The notes below the pieces were generated by a model. It did not search any database, was not told where the DNA came from, and saw nothing but the letters and a program-made list of their open reading frames with translations. From assembly GCA_023105745.1 (NCBI GenBank), contig JALGQZ010000004.1, forward strand, positions 11,372,451 through 11,436,450: a stretch of DNA of 64,000 nt. Reading direction: 5' to 3'. Numbering within the stretch: the stretch's first letter is position 1; each line of letters starts with the position of its first letter. Both the position numbers and the translations under genes were made by a program. The stretch is from Austropuccinia psidii. Taxonomy: Eukaryota > Basidiomycota > Pucciniomycetes > Pucciniales > Sphaerophragmiaceae. This document shows positions 46,940-58,491 of this stretch, piece by piece.

Positions 46940-48410
46940 CACTACGCGCAAACCAAGGTAGTTTTCTGCGCAACCACAAGCGGATGTTTCCTGAGGGTGA
47001 CAGTTAGTTTAAACCAGAAACTTCTGGTCTCTGAAGTTTCAGTTGTCTTTTCGTTCAGCATTTCCAGATCCTTTCATTTCCTTTAGGGCTTAATTGTATC
47101 CTTTCAAGTTTGATAGTCAATGTAAAACACAAAAAAGCTCCAATCGTCTATGCTTTTGTTTTTTCACCAACACTCCTTTCACCCAAAGAGATCTTATCAA
47201 TGAAACATATTTTACCATTTTCAATGGCAATTCAATTCAAACAAAATCTCATGACAGCTAATTTTTCTTTGTCATATTTTTTACATCATTTAGAAGATTC
47301 ACATTTCTTTGAAAAACAAATTACTCATTTTCCACAGCAAAATCCTAACGTCTGAAGGGCAAAACAAACCCCATTGAACTTGCATATGTATGTATTCTTA
47401 TTACTGATCTCTTTCACCAAATTCAATCTTTTCTTCATAAATATAGCTTCTCATTATATTGTCCGCCGTCATTTCTTTTTCACTTTTACTTTCCAAAAAA
47501 TCGTTTCCAATTTCATTTACCCAATGTGGTTCTGGTTTCTCAAATTTGCAATTGGCTGCATAGTCTTAGTCTTATTGAAGTTTATTTCAATAATTATTTC
47601 ACTTTATAGTTTACTTCGACCAATGAGTTTTGTCCCAGAACAGACACCAAGGCCTTCAAATGAGGAAATTGTTATCCCCTTTACGCCTGATCTTCTCAAC
47701 GAACTTCAACATAATCTTTCTCACAAATATCAAATCATATCTCAGCTTGCCAAAAAAGTTCAACAAATGGAAGTGAAACTACTCAGCAATTCCAAACCCA
47801 CTCAGGAAGCTTCAAACGAAAGCAAAAAAGCTCCACGTAAATCAACTGATAAAAGTAATGCCCATTGTAGAACGTCTGCCAAGAAATCCAAAAGAAATTT
47901 ACAAAACAAATCAACAAATCGTCAACAACTAGATAAAATGAATTGTGAATCTAGAACAAGAAAAAATCCCCTTCAGATGCTTCAGGTGGATCATCCAACT
48001 GGGTTTGAGCACACAAAAGTAAGAGCTCATTTTTTCGCATAAGAAAGCCAAACTGACTTAAATTGTTTCTTTAGAAAGCCTTTTATACACACATCAAACT
48101 TCTTTGGGATCTTATGATAAAAGGATCTGTCCCAGTAGCCCCCGATCCCAATCATCTGCAACAATTTTATCAGCATTTCTCTAACAGTAGTCAAATTGAA
48201 TCAGCTCTTGATAGTGATGGGCCCACCTTGATACCCATTGATGCAATCAAAACCCTTCAAGAAGCTCGAGAACAACGTACAAAGATTGGAAATTACTATT
48301 TGTACTTGCCCGAGTTCTTGATCCGATATGTACGTAGCTCTCTGGCAAAACTCGGAATTCCAGTATGGTCACCAAACCTTTATGAGCAACCGGACTCTGT
48401 ATACAACGAG
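46940..48410 (+). mobile_element. K2: second CACTA-like remnant, interrupted by element C
   Basis: It starts CACTACGCGCAAACCAAGG then TAGTTTTCTG, which aligns with the start of K1 (29006) over about 36 bases. The gene inside is different from K1's. I found no matching right-hand terminus. The sequence is cut at 48410 by the LTR of element C. Confidence 0.45.
47623..48410 (+). pseudogene. Spliced TE-associated protein of unknown function, cut by element C
   Basis: Exon 1 (47623-48018) encodes MSFVPEQTPRPSNEE, a coiled-coil segment (LLNELQHNLSHKYQ onwards) and a Lys/Arg-rich stretch. Intron 48019-48074 (56 bp, GTAAGA...TTCTTTAG) joins exon 2 (48075-48410) in frame: GFEHTK then KAFYTHIKLLWDLM. 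The gene then reads through LPEFLIRYVRSSLAKLGIPV and WSPNL to PDSVYNE, where the LTR of C begins. I recall similar multicopy hypothetical proteins in rust genomes, probably transposon-borne, but cannot name a function. The frame is open 83 codons further upstream (to 47374, hydrophobic, T-rich); I prefer the internal ATG. The coding end is lost. Confidence 0.55.
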
Positions 48411-50239
48411 TGTAAGGTGTGGATATGAAACTTTGATTAAAAATCAAGTACTTTTCCTGTCCTCAAAATTTGTATAAGGTAAAAATTCAGTTAAAAATAG
48501 TATGAAATATTATTTTTAAGAGAAAACACGCCAATTTTATTGTTTATAACTTTATTAGTATAAAAAAATAATATTATAAAAATTTATTGTTTTACCAACA
48601 ATAAAAATTTATCCAAAAAATACTCTACAAGAGATATTTTAAGGCTACAAAAGAAATTTCTTCAAGAGCAATTTCAATTGGAATTAATTGAGCAAAGAAC
48701 TACAAGCAATTAATTAAAGAACAAAGTCTTTAAAAAGAATATTAAAGAGAAAATACGCCCAAAAGTGACCAGAGTGAATTTGGAAACAAAGTGACAAAGT
48801 TTACAGTGATGAAAGATGCTTTAATTCACTTTTGGCGTGGTTCAGGGGTAAAAATGATTATAAGAGTTACAAAAAATGATTATAATGATTTTTTCACGTG
48901 GTTAAAAGGATTAAAATGTTTTAAAAATGGTGGTTGGAATCTTTGATTGATTGGTTTAACAGTGTTTAAACTAATTAATAAAAGGAAAAGATTCTAACAT
49001 GAAGAGAAAAGTGGGGCAAAGAAGACATTCTTTTATAGCCATCAATTCTCTTACTCCAAAAGTAAATTTTACTCTTGTCAGTCGTGAAAAACAGTCTGAC
49101 AACAGAAAAGCCAATTATGGCATCATTGAACCCTGGTTTAGACCAAAAAGGGCTGGTTTAAGCCATTTTTAGCCATTTTAGACCCTTAAATCAGCCATTA
49201 CTATAGCAATACCAGGCCTAGAGCCTTCAAAACACTTCAGAATGTGTGTAAGAGGCGTAGAAACCAGTTAAAACTGTTTTTACTATGGTTGTTTTATCTT
49301 AAGGGTAGTTTCACCCTCTTGGCAACAGCTAAAACTACCCCAGTTGGTATCAAAACCTCATCATCAATGGAGTCCACAGACCCTGTAACTCAATTCCAGG
49401 CCAAAAGTGATGAACTTTTGCGTGAATTTTGACATCCCACGCCTGTCAGCAAGGATTTTGGGGGTCTAGCTCCCCCTTAGAGCTGGAGTTCCTTTTCCCC
49501 CCCAAATTTAATCTTTCCAATTTATTTTTCCTTTAATTCCTCATCATGTATTATACTTATAATTTACATATGTAATTCAATTCAATTGTACATTACAATA
49601 CAGTAATAATTGACACCTCATATGTAAATCAAAGTTCACTTATGTAATACACGCGCACATTTTGACATTTCAATTGAATTCAATTGAAAATACTTCAATT
49701 CCTCATAACTTCTAAACTAAACACAACACCTCAATTTTAACACAAAAATTGATGGTTAACACCACATGTGGTATGAATTAAATTAAGGCTTTGAGGATTT
49801 TCAACTTTTGTATTGAAAATACTAAAAACTTAATTTAAGCTTATTTAGAGTTGAGTTACAAGAATTTCACTCAGAGGTGACCCCACCTGATTTTTTATGA
49901 GGAATCCAATGGTGAAATAATTTTTATGTATTTATTTATTGTATAAAAAGTTATAATAATTTTTATTTAACTTTTTTCCAAATTTATTTATTTTTTCATA
50001 GTTTTGTTAAAATTTCATTTTTACCTAATTTTTTCAAGTATAAATGTAATTTTATACTTATAAAATTTAATGTATTTTTATTTTTAAATTGTAATTAATT
50101 TTTTATTTTTAATATAATTTTATATTTATATTTTGATTTTTATTTTAATAATATAAATAAATTTATTTTATTTATATTAATATGTTATTTTTTATATTTG
50201 TGGTCTTTTGGGTATATGAAATTACCTCTAAGGCTCACA
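48411..50239 (-). repeat. Element C 3' LTR
   Basis: 1,829 bp; read on the minus strand it begins TGTGAGCCTTAGAGG and ends CCACACCTTACA. It is a distinct LTR family from A and B but has the same termini. Confidence 0.92.
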
Positions 50240-50252
50240 TTCCCTCCCCCTA
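50240..50252 (-). promoter_or_regulatory. Element C polypurine tract
   Basis: Minus-strand TAGGGGGAGGGAA adjoins the 3' LTR. Confidence 0.7.
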
Positions 50253-50261
50253 AAAAAAATA

Positions 50262-53200
50262 TTACTTTGTAATATTGGTGTTTCTAGTGTGTCTGAATCT
50301 TCTTAGGAGTTTGGTAGCTTCTGGTATATCTTTTTCTTCTAACCATTCATCTTCACAAGTTGGGTCATTGTACCGAACAAGGTATTCCCTTACTTTCTTG
50401 GTTCTTAATTTCCTTTCTTTAAGAACTTTGGTAATTTTCTTAGCACCAGATGTCTCAATAGGAGGTATAACTTGGGGAATCTTATTTCTCAAGGGAAATT
50501 TCTCAGCACCACTAGATTTTTATGGCTTTATCAAGCTCACTGGAAATGTAGGGTGCTTATTGCTAAGTTCTTTAGATAACTCTACTTCAGCAGCATTTTC
50601 TCCATGGAGGGCCTTAATCACAAAAGGTCCTGCAAAGGAGTCTTTCAACTTTTTACATCCTTTGATGTTATTGAAGTTAGTGGTGGATACAAGTACTAGG
50701 TCCCCCACTTTGAAATCTGGAGTTGCATGTGATTTATCCCATTTATGTTTAGCATATGCAAAAGAGTCATCCATGCATCTTACTGCATGCTTTCTAGCTT
50801 TGTCTAGCATTACTTTGAAGCTAGCAGCTGTGGGATGTATTTCAATTAAGTCTTTCCTCAAGGAATCTTGGGGTAACTTGGGGTTCCATCCTTTTTCTAA
50901 AATAGCAGGAGTCTGATTGGTACTGGCATGGATTGATGTTTTATATGCTAATTCCAGTGCTGGCAACAGAGTACACCAATCATGGGTAAATCCATCACAA
51001 TCTTTGAATTCAAGGCCATATGCACAAAATCTTCTCACCATGTCCTCTAAGGTTTGGATCATCCTTTCAGCCAGGCCATCAGTTTGTGGGTGGTAGGCTG
51101 TAGAGAAAGACAGTTTAGTGCCAAATAATTGGTGAATATTTGTCTATAGTGCTGAAGTGAATTTGGGATCTCTATCACTGATGATATTTGTAAATATCCC
51201 AGTCCATGACACTACTCTATTCCATATCAGAAGAGCTGTATCCATGGCTGTATCATCTTTGTGACATGGTAAAAAGATTGGAGTTTTACTGAATCTGTCC
51301 ACAATTACTAGGCAAGCATTATAGCTCCTGTCACCTCCTGGTGGTCGGCCAGTTACCCAATCCATATGGACAATTTCCCAAGGTCTGTTTGGTTCTTGGA
51401 TTTTTATCATATTTCCAAGTCTTTTGCCAGTGGATTTATTTGCTTTTTGGCATCTGTCACAGGTTTTGCAATACTCTGCAACATCTTTCTGCCACATTGG
51501 CCACCATATGCAGGTCTTTACTTTCTCTCTTGTTCTGTCTTCAGACAGATGTCCTGAAAAGGGACTATCATGGCATTCTTTCAGTACAAGATTGATTAAT
51601 GACCTGTCTACAACTGTCATGACACATGTGTGCTTGGTTCTGTGGTAAATTATACCATCCAGTAGGTGAAATCTTCCTTCATCATAAGATTTTCTCCATA
51701 CTTCATCCAAGGCATGTATTAGAGAGTTGTCTTTACAGTCTTTGTTAAGTAATTGGCATAAGATGCTACAATTCTTATCTTGAGTGTAGCTGCTTCTGAC
51801 TTCTTCAAAGAAGGTGGTGTTCAAGTCTGTAACACTTATTCCTTCTATTGGAATTTGTGGTGAAGCTTCTTCTGGCACATAAGCAGGATTATCAATATTA
51901 TTTGGTAATGGCCATCTGCTTAGTCCATCTGCATTCTTATGAATATTCCCATCCTTATGAACAATAGTCATATTTCCTCTGTATTCTTGTATGGCTATTT
52001 GCCATCTGAGCATGTGTCTGTTGGGTGTTTTCATGTTCAAAAGTGATTTGACAGCTGTACAATCTGTTATCACTTCAAAAACACATCCCTCTAAGAAGTA
52101 GTTCAATTTCTCCAAGGCCCAGACAAGGCATAGACATTCCATTTGACTTTCTCCATATCTGGCTTCAGTTGGTTTGATTTGCCTGGATATGAAACATATG
52201 GGTCCTTCTACAGGCTTATCATTTATGATCTGAACTTGGTGAAGTGCAGCACCCAGTCCATCCCCTGATGCATCAATATACAGTTTGAAAGGCAATTTAA
52301 AGTCTGGAATCAGTAAGAGTGGAGCAGTGGTCAATGCTTCTCTTAGAGACTCAAAAGCTTTGACTCTGTCAACAGTCATCTCAAACACTGTGTCTTTGTC
52401 ACACAACTTATAAAGTGGTCTTGCTATGGATGCAAAATCTTTAATGTGTTGCCTGTAATATCCTGCAAAACCTAAGAATGACTGAATTTCCTTCTTATTC
52501 TGAGGCATGGGCTTTAACAATACTTCTGCAACTTTGTTTTTGTCAATTCCAAGGGACAAACCAGATACAACATGTCCTAGTGCTTTAAGTTCTTTAAATC
52601 CAAAATGACATTTCTTCAAGGAGATTTTCATGTTTACTGATTGGATTTTTGTCAAAACTCTTGATAATCTGTACATGTGCTCCTCCCAAGTCTTTGAACA
52701 GATATTAATGTCATCAATGTAAATGATTAACCATCCCTCTGAGAGTTCTTCAGGGAAGATTTCATTCATCATTCTTTGGAAGTGTGAAGGTGCATTTTTG
52801 ATACCAAAGGGCATCCTTAAGTATTCATACACTCCACAATGAACAATAATTCTCAAGTATTTTCTTGCTCTTGGTGTTACCACATTTTGATGGAATCCTT
52901 TAAGGGCATCCATAGTGGTTATATACACTGCTTGAGATATTTGAGTAAGGGAAATTTGGATTTTTGGTATTGGGTATCTGTCTGGGACAGTGTAAGTGTT
53001 CAGAGCTCTAAAGTCCCCAGCCATTCTGGATTTTCCATTATGCCACGCCACTATAACTGGTGTAGTTATTTCTACTTCCTCATTGTGGCCTAATTTTCTT
53101 ATTACACCAAGGTCCAGAAGTTCTTTGATATGGATTTCTAGATCTTCTCTTGATTTTGGACTTGCTGGATAAGCAGGTCTTTTTAAGAGTGGCGGATAAG

Positions 53201-56186
53201 GTCTCTCAATGTTAAGAATGATGTCAACTTCATGACCAATAATTGCTCCCAGAGGTTCTTTGTCTGTAGCAAATGCTCCTCTGTGGTCATACAAAAGGGA
53301 AGAAAGTTCATTTTCTTGTTTATCAGTCAGATGAAGGCTTATCTCAGCCTCATTTAACTGTTCAGACTTGAATTTTTCTAACTCTACGTTGACTGGTGAT
53401 ACTTTGTTTACTGTAATATGTCTTTTAAATGGTAAAAAGGCAAATTTCTGGCGCTTATTGTCCCCAATTGTAAAGTATCTGTCTTTGTTATTATGTAAAT
53501 CTATCCCATACATGATTAGATAGTCATTTCCCAATATAAAATGGGTACTAGAGCAATTTCCCATAACAACAAATTCAACTGTGATCCTTAAATTCCCATT
53601 TATGTGTGGGAATATGACATTGGTCTCAAAGATTCCCAATGCTTTCATTGGGTTACTTGCACTGTTGAATTTTATACCATCAATTGGTAACAATTGGTCT
53701 TCAAAATTTGGTACACAAGTATTAAGAAAAGATTTTCCAACACAAGAGCAGAAGGCTCCTGGGTCAAGCAAAGGTTTGGTGGGCTTGTTGTCAATCACCA
53801 CTTCTGTTATACAGGAGTTACCAGCTGTATAACCTTCTCCTCTGTTTGGTTTTGTCTTCATAAGTTGTGCATCCTGAACTTTTGATAAATCAACTTGACC
53901 ATTGCTCAATTGTGGTAAGTGGGAATAAGATTCCATGATGTCAAAAGTGGAATTGATATTTTCTATATCTTTTGAAGATTCAGAAAATATGGATGACTTA
54001 TCATCTGAATTGTCTTCAATTATGTCTTCTTTTTCAACATCTGGTCCCTTTTCAATGTCAATTTCATTGATTTTCCCCCTTTTTGGACATGTATTGGCTA
54101 AATGGGTGGTGCTTTGGCAAATATGGCATTTTCTGACTGTATCTGCAGATTTATATTTAATATTACTAGAATTTTCTTTGGGGTTTTTGTCCACAGAATC
54201 TTTCCAAGGTGTATTAAATCTTGTTTTGAGATTCACCCTACTAGAACCAATTTTGGTTCTGGTGGTTACTTCTTCTAGTATATTGATAATATCCTCTGCT
54301 GAAGATTGTTCAGTAGTCCTGCTTTTGACAGCATGCTCTAAGTCACCTCCACATTGTGTCAGAATTTTTCTATGGATCATAAATTCTGACATGTCAGGAT
54401 ATAATGCTGTTAATCTGTCCTTTTGTTGGCAAAACCATGGTAAAGCTTTGTCTTTGTCAGCATTAAATTTGGCAGATTCAAAGGCTGTTTCAACTTTAAA
54501 CCTCCAAGCATCCTTTGCCCATTTGTTGATGATTTGGGTTTTCCACCAAGTCCAACTCTGGTGTCCATGTGCTTGTCTTATTTTGATGTACCATCTGTGA
54601 GCTGATCTGGTAAACAAGGTGTTAAACCTGGCTGTTACCAATCTGTCTGGTGATTCAAAATCCTCTTTGATCATGTCAATACCTCTAATGAATTCCATAT
54701 GGTCATACTCTCCTTCACCACTGAAGTGAGGCCATTCTTTAAGTTTTGGAGCTTCTTTCAAGAGTGCTTGGCCCATTGATGGTTCCAAGTTATGAAAAGA
54801 AGTGGATAATTCATTTTTTAATTGTGAATTATCAGGATCCAATACTTGTGGATTCGGAATTCTTGTGCCCTCATTTTGATTTAGAGGTGGAGACATTCTT
54901 GGTAAGGTGTTCAGTATTTGTTCAATGTCATTCATTTTACTGTTGCTACACCTTTGGGAATTTCTGTATTCATGTTGGAAGCTTTGTATTAAATTTATTA
55001 GTTCAATTTTATACATGTCTTCCTTATGTGTCAGTTCTTGCCATAACTCTGTCTGTCTTGTAATATCAGCAGTGACTTGATTCAATTTCATTGATAATTT
55101 TGATACTTCTTCTTGTGAAGCATCAAAACACTTTTTCAAGGCAATGGTATATGTCTTTACTTCAGTAAATGAATTTGAAATGTCATCAAGGACTTTCTTG
55201 TTATCTGTCTTGATAATATTTATGGCTTGTTTAATTCTTGTTTCAATTATGTCATCAATATTGAATTTAGAATATTTATCTGTTAATTCTTTAATAATGG
55301 CAGATTGTTCATTTATTTTATTGTTAGAAGAATTATCATTATTGGAATTTTTAATTGTTCTTAAAACTTTTTCAAAACACATAAGTGTTTCATTAATTTG
55401 GCACAGACTCAGGTTGTTTGTTTTAATGTTGTTACAAATGGTTTCATTTTTATCAGAAAGATGTTTTTTCACGTCATTTATAGCATTATACAACTCTGGG
55501 ATGGAATCAAATATGTCAGAAATCATTTCTGGAACCTTAATCTGGCTTCCTCCTTCTTCTGTAATTCCATCATGGTTCTGGCCATCTGAAATACATTTTC
55601 CATGGCATCCTTCTGAATCTTTGGGATTCTGTAGCCCTGGCTGTAAGGTTTTGGGGCTGGTGCCTTCCCTTTGCCCTTGTTTGGAGTTTGTGGCTGCTTT
55701 TTCACATTGGAATTGCTGCTGCTGGCCACTGGGGCAGTTTTTGGCACTGGTTTGGGTGGTGGAGGGTTGTTTTTCCTCCATTCTAGTGTCAAAAGCATCA
55801 TGTTTTTCTTCTCCATCAATGGATGCCATCCATTGAGCAATTTGCAAGTGTTGGGATGGCCCAAGAATTTTCTTACTGTCAGGTAAGAATTCATGCAATT
55901 CTTCCACAGGTCTGCAAGGATCTGGTACTCCTTGAATTGAAGTGCATTGTTGTATGCACTGTGGCTGGCTTTGTATATGTCCACAGAGGCTTGTTGTGGC
56001 GGTGTCAGCTCTTTTTGAAGGTAAAATAGTATTATCAGCTTCAGAATGACCCAATTTAGTTGTTTGGAAGTCATCAACTGACCCTTTTCCTTCTGTACCT
56101 GGTTGGCCTCTGCCATAATCACGTCTATTACCTTTTTGGGAGCTGCTTGAGGGGTTGTAGCTGGCTCCTGACCTGGTTGAAGGCAT
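50262..56186 (-). pseudogene. Element C Gag-Pol polyprotein with two in-frame stops
   Basis: A single frame of 1,975 codons without indels, with the same domain order as element A: Gln/Ser-rich N-terminus, coiled coil, gag domain, knuckle [14 protein letters not shown], protease, RT (YIDD), RNase H, integrase ([21 protein letters not shown]) and chromodomain. The protease active site reads DPG (D808-P809-G810) instead of DTG. TAG at 51144-51146 (codon 1681) replaces the Trp of SALW in integrase, between its second Asp and the Glu. TAA at 50520-50522 (codon 1889) replaces the Tyr of LIKPY before the chromodomain. The element cannot move by itself. Confidence 0.9.
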
Positions 56187-56435
56187 AATTATGGTTTAAA
56201 AAGGCTTAAAATAGTATTTTTACGTCAAAAAACTTACTATTGGGCAAATTCTTAGCTTTCTGAAGAGTATTACTTATGTCCAAGTTAATTAATTCAGAAG
56301 ATATTGGTTCAGGTTTATTATTTTGAGTCACAATTACAGTACTATTATGGTCTGAATTAATAGTGCTTGCAGGAACAATGCTGGTGACTGTTGAGGCTGT
56401 TTCAATGTTTTCTTGTCTTACCACATTGTCAGACA
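55523..56435 (-). CDS. Element C ORFX: overlapping +1-frame accessory protein, predicted spliced
   Basis: The clearest copy of ORFX. The leader exon 56238-56435 begins TG after ATTTTAG and ends AATA with donor GTAAGT. The acceptor ACCAG (56173) in the Gag start gives a 65-bp intron (56173-56237), and the +1 frame then stays open to the stop at 55523, about 282 codons. A second in-phase acceptor AAAAAG before 56010 matches the one used in A and B (intron 56011-56237, about 228 codons). Conserved blocks: [46 protein letters not shown] and [21 protein letters not shown] do not recognise the family. A helical, charged C-terminus follows a Pro/Lys-rich linker. Conservation is seen; splicing and function are inferred. 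Confidence 0.65.
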
Positions 56436-56640
56436 CTAAAATTAATGAAAAAGCCAATTAATTAAGTAAAAAAAGGTTATTTCAAAAAAGAAATAAAAAT
56501 ATAAGCCTCACTTATAATATGAAAAAAAGTTATTTTTTATGGATTTTTTGAATTATAAGTATTTTTTGTATGTTTTTAAATTTTTCAATATAAAAAAAAG
56601 ATTTAAAAAGAGTAAAAAAAATATGTCACAGGTAAAATAT

Positions 56641-56656
56641 CACGGCTGGGCCCCCA
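56641..56656 (-). promoter_or_regulatory. Element C primer-binding site
   Basis: Plus text CACGGCTGGGCCCCCA, differing from A and B at two adjacent central positions, again two bases from the LTR. Confidence 0.7.
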
Positions 56657-56658
56657 AA

Positions 56659-58486
56659 TGTAAGGTGTGGATATGAAACTTTGATTAAAAATCAAGTACT
56701 TTTCCTGTCCTCAAAATTTGTATAAGGTAAAAATTCAGTTAAAAATAGTATGAAATATTATTTTCAAGAGAAAACACGCCAATTTTATTGTTTATAACTT
56801 GATTAGTATAAAACAATAATATTATAAAAATTTATTGTTTTACCAACAATAAAAATTTATCCAAAAAATACTCTACAAGAGATATTTTAAGGCTACAAAA
56901 GAAATTTCTTCAAGAGCAATTTCAATTGGAATTAATTGAGCAAAGAACTGCAAGCAATCAATTAAAGAACAAAGTCTTTAAAAAGAATATTAAAGAGAAA
57001 ACACGCCCAAAAGTGACCAGAGTGAATTTGGAAACAAAGTGACAAAGTTTACAGTGATGAAAGATGCTTTAATTCACTTTTGGGGTGGTTCAGGGGTAAA
57101 AATGATTATAAGAGTTAAAAACAATTATTATAATGATTTTTTCACGTGGTTAAAAGGATTAAAATGATTTAAAAATGGTGGTTGGAATCTTTGATTGATT
57201 GGTTTAACAGTGTTTAAACTAATTAATAAAAGGAAAAGATTCTAACATGAAGAGAAAAGTGGGGCAAAGAAGACATTCTTTTATAGCCATCAATTCTCTT
57301 ACTCCAAAAGTAAATTTTACTCTTGTCAGTCGTGAAAACAGTCTGACAACAGAAAAGCCAATTATGGCATCATTGAACCCTGGTTTAGACCAAAAAGGGC
57401 TGGTTTAAGCCATTTTTAGCCATTTCAGACCCTTAAATCAGCCATTACTATAGCAATACCAGGCCTAGAGCCTTCAAAACACGTCAGAATGTGTGTAAGA
57501 GGCGTAGAAACCAGTTAAAACTGTTTTTACTATGGTTGTTTTATCTTAAGGGTAGTTTTACCCTCTGAGCAACAGCTAAAACTACCCCAGTTGGTATCAA
57601 AACCTCATCATCAATTGAGTCCACAGACCCTGTAGCTCAATTCCAGGCCAAAAGTGATGAACTTTTGTGTGAATTTTGACATCCCACGCCTGTCAGCAAG
57701 TATTTTGGGGGTCTAGCTCCCCCTTAGAGCTGGAGTTCCTTTTCCCCCCCAAATTTAATCTTTCCAATTTATTTTTCCTTTAATTCCTCATCATGTATTA
57801 TACTTATAATTTACATATGTAATTCAATTCAATTGTACAGTAAAATACAGTAATAATTGACACCTCATATGTAAATCAAAGTTCACTTATGTAATACACG
57901 CGCACATTTTGACATTTCAATTGAATTCAATTGAAAATACTTTAATTCCTCATAACTTCTAAACTAAACACAACACCTCAATTTTAACACAAAAATTGAT
58001 GGTTAACACCACATGTGGTGTGAATTAAATTAAGGTTTTGAGGATTTTCAACTTTTGTATTGAAAATACTAAAAACTTAATTTAAGCTTATATAGAGTTG
58101 AGTTACAAGAATTTCACTCAGAGGTGACCCCACCTGATTTTTTATGAGGAATCCAATGGTGAAATAATTTTTATGTGTTTATTTATTGAATAAAAAGTTA
58201 TAATAATTTTTATTTAACTTTTTTCCAAATTTATTTATTTTTTCACAATTTTTTTTAAATTTCATTTTTACTTAATTTTTTCAAGTAGAAATGTAATTTT
58301 ATACTTACAAAATTTTAATGTATTTTTATTTTTAAATTGTAATTAATTTTCATTTTCAATATAATTTTTATATTTATATTTTGATTTTTATTTTAATAAT
58401 ATAAATAAATTTATTTTATTTATATTAATAAGTTATTTTTGTATTTGTGGTCTTTTGGGTATATGAAATTACCTCTAATGCTCCCA
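56659..58486 (-). repeat. Element C 5' LTR
   Basis: 1,828 bp, the partner of 48411-50239. The minus strand has GGCTATAAAAG (TATA box 57279-57285). The outer end has two changes relative to the partner (AATGCTCCCA instead of AAGGCTCACA). Confidence 0.9.
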
Positions 58487-58491
58487 TGAGG

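Larger units (their letters stand above)
48411..58486 (-). mobile_element. Element C: full-length but degenerate Ty3/Gypsy retrotransposon
   Basis: 10.1 kb on the minus strand with LTRs 48411-50239 and 56659-58486, PBS 56641-56656 and purine tract 50240-50252. By eye the LTRs differ at about 2%. The target duplication is imperfect: ACGAG on the left and ATGAG on the right if the last LTR base is shared. The right terminus reads CTCCCA where the left LTR has CTCACA. It is inserted in the coding exon of K2. The polyprotein has two stops and a protease change. Confidence 0.9.

Noticed and set aside
55144..55836. Long antisense frames over Gag-Pol (also 53935-54600, 6824-7438, 50275-50916)
   Set aside because: They mirror biased codons of the sense polyprotein and show no domain.
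48411..58486. RIP-type C-to-T mutation as the cause of the stops in element C
   Set aside because: The stops arise from different changes (one G-to-A on the coding strand, one in a Tyr codon), and LTR differences looked mixed rather than dominated by CpA-type transitions.
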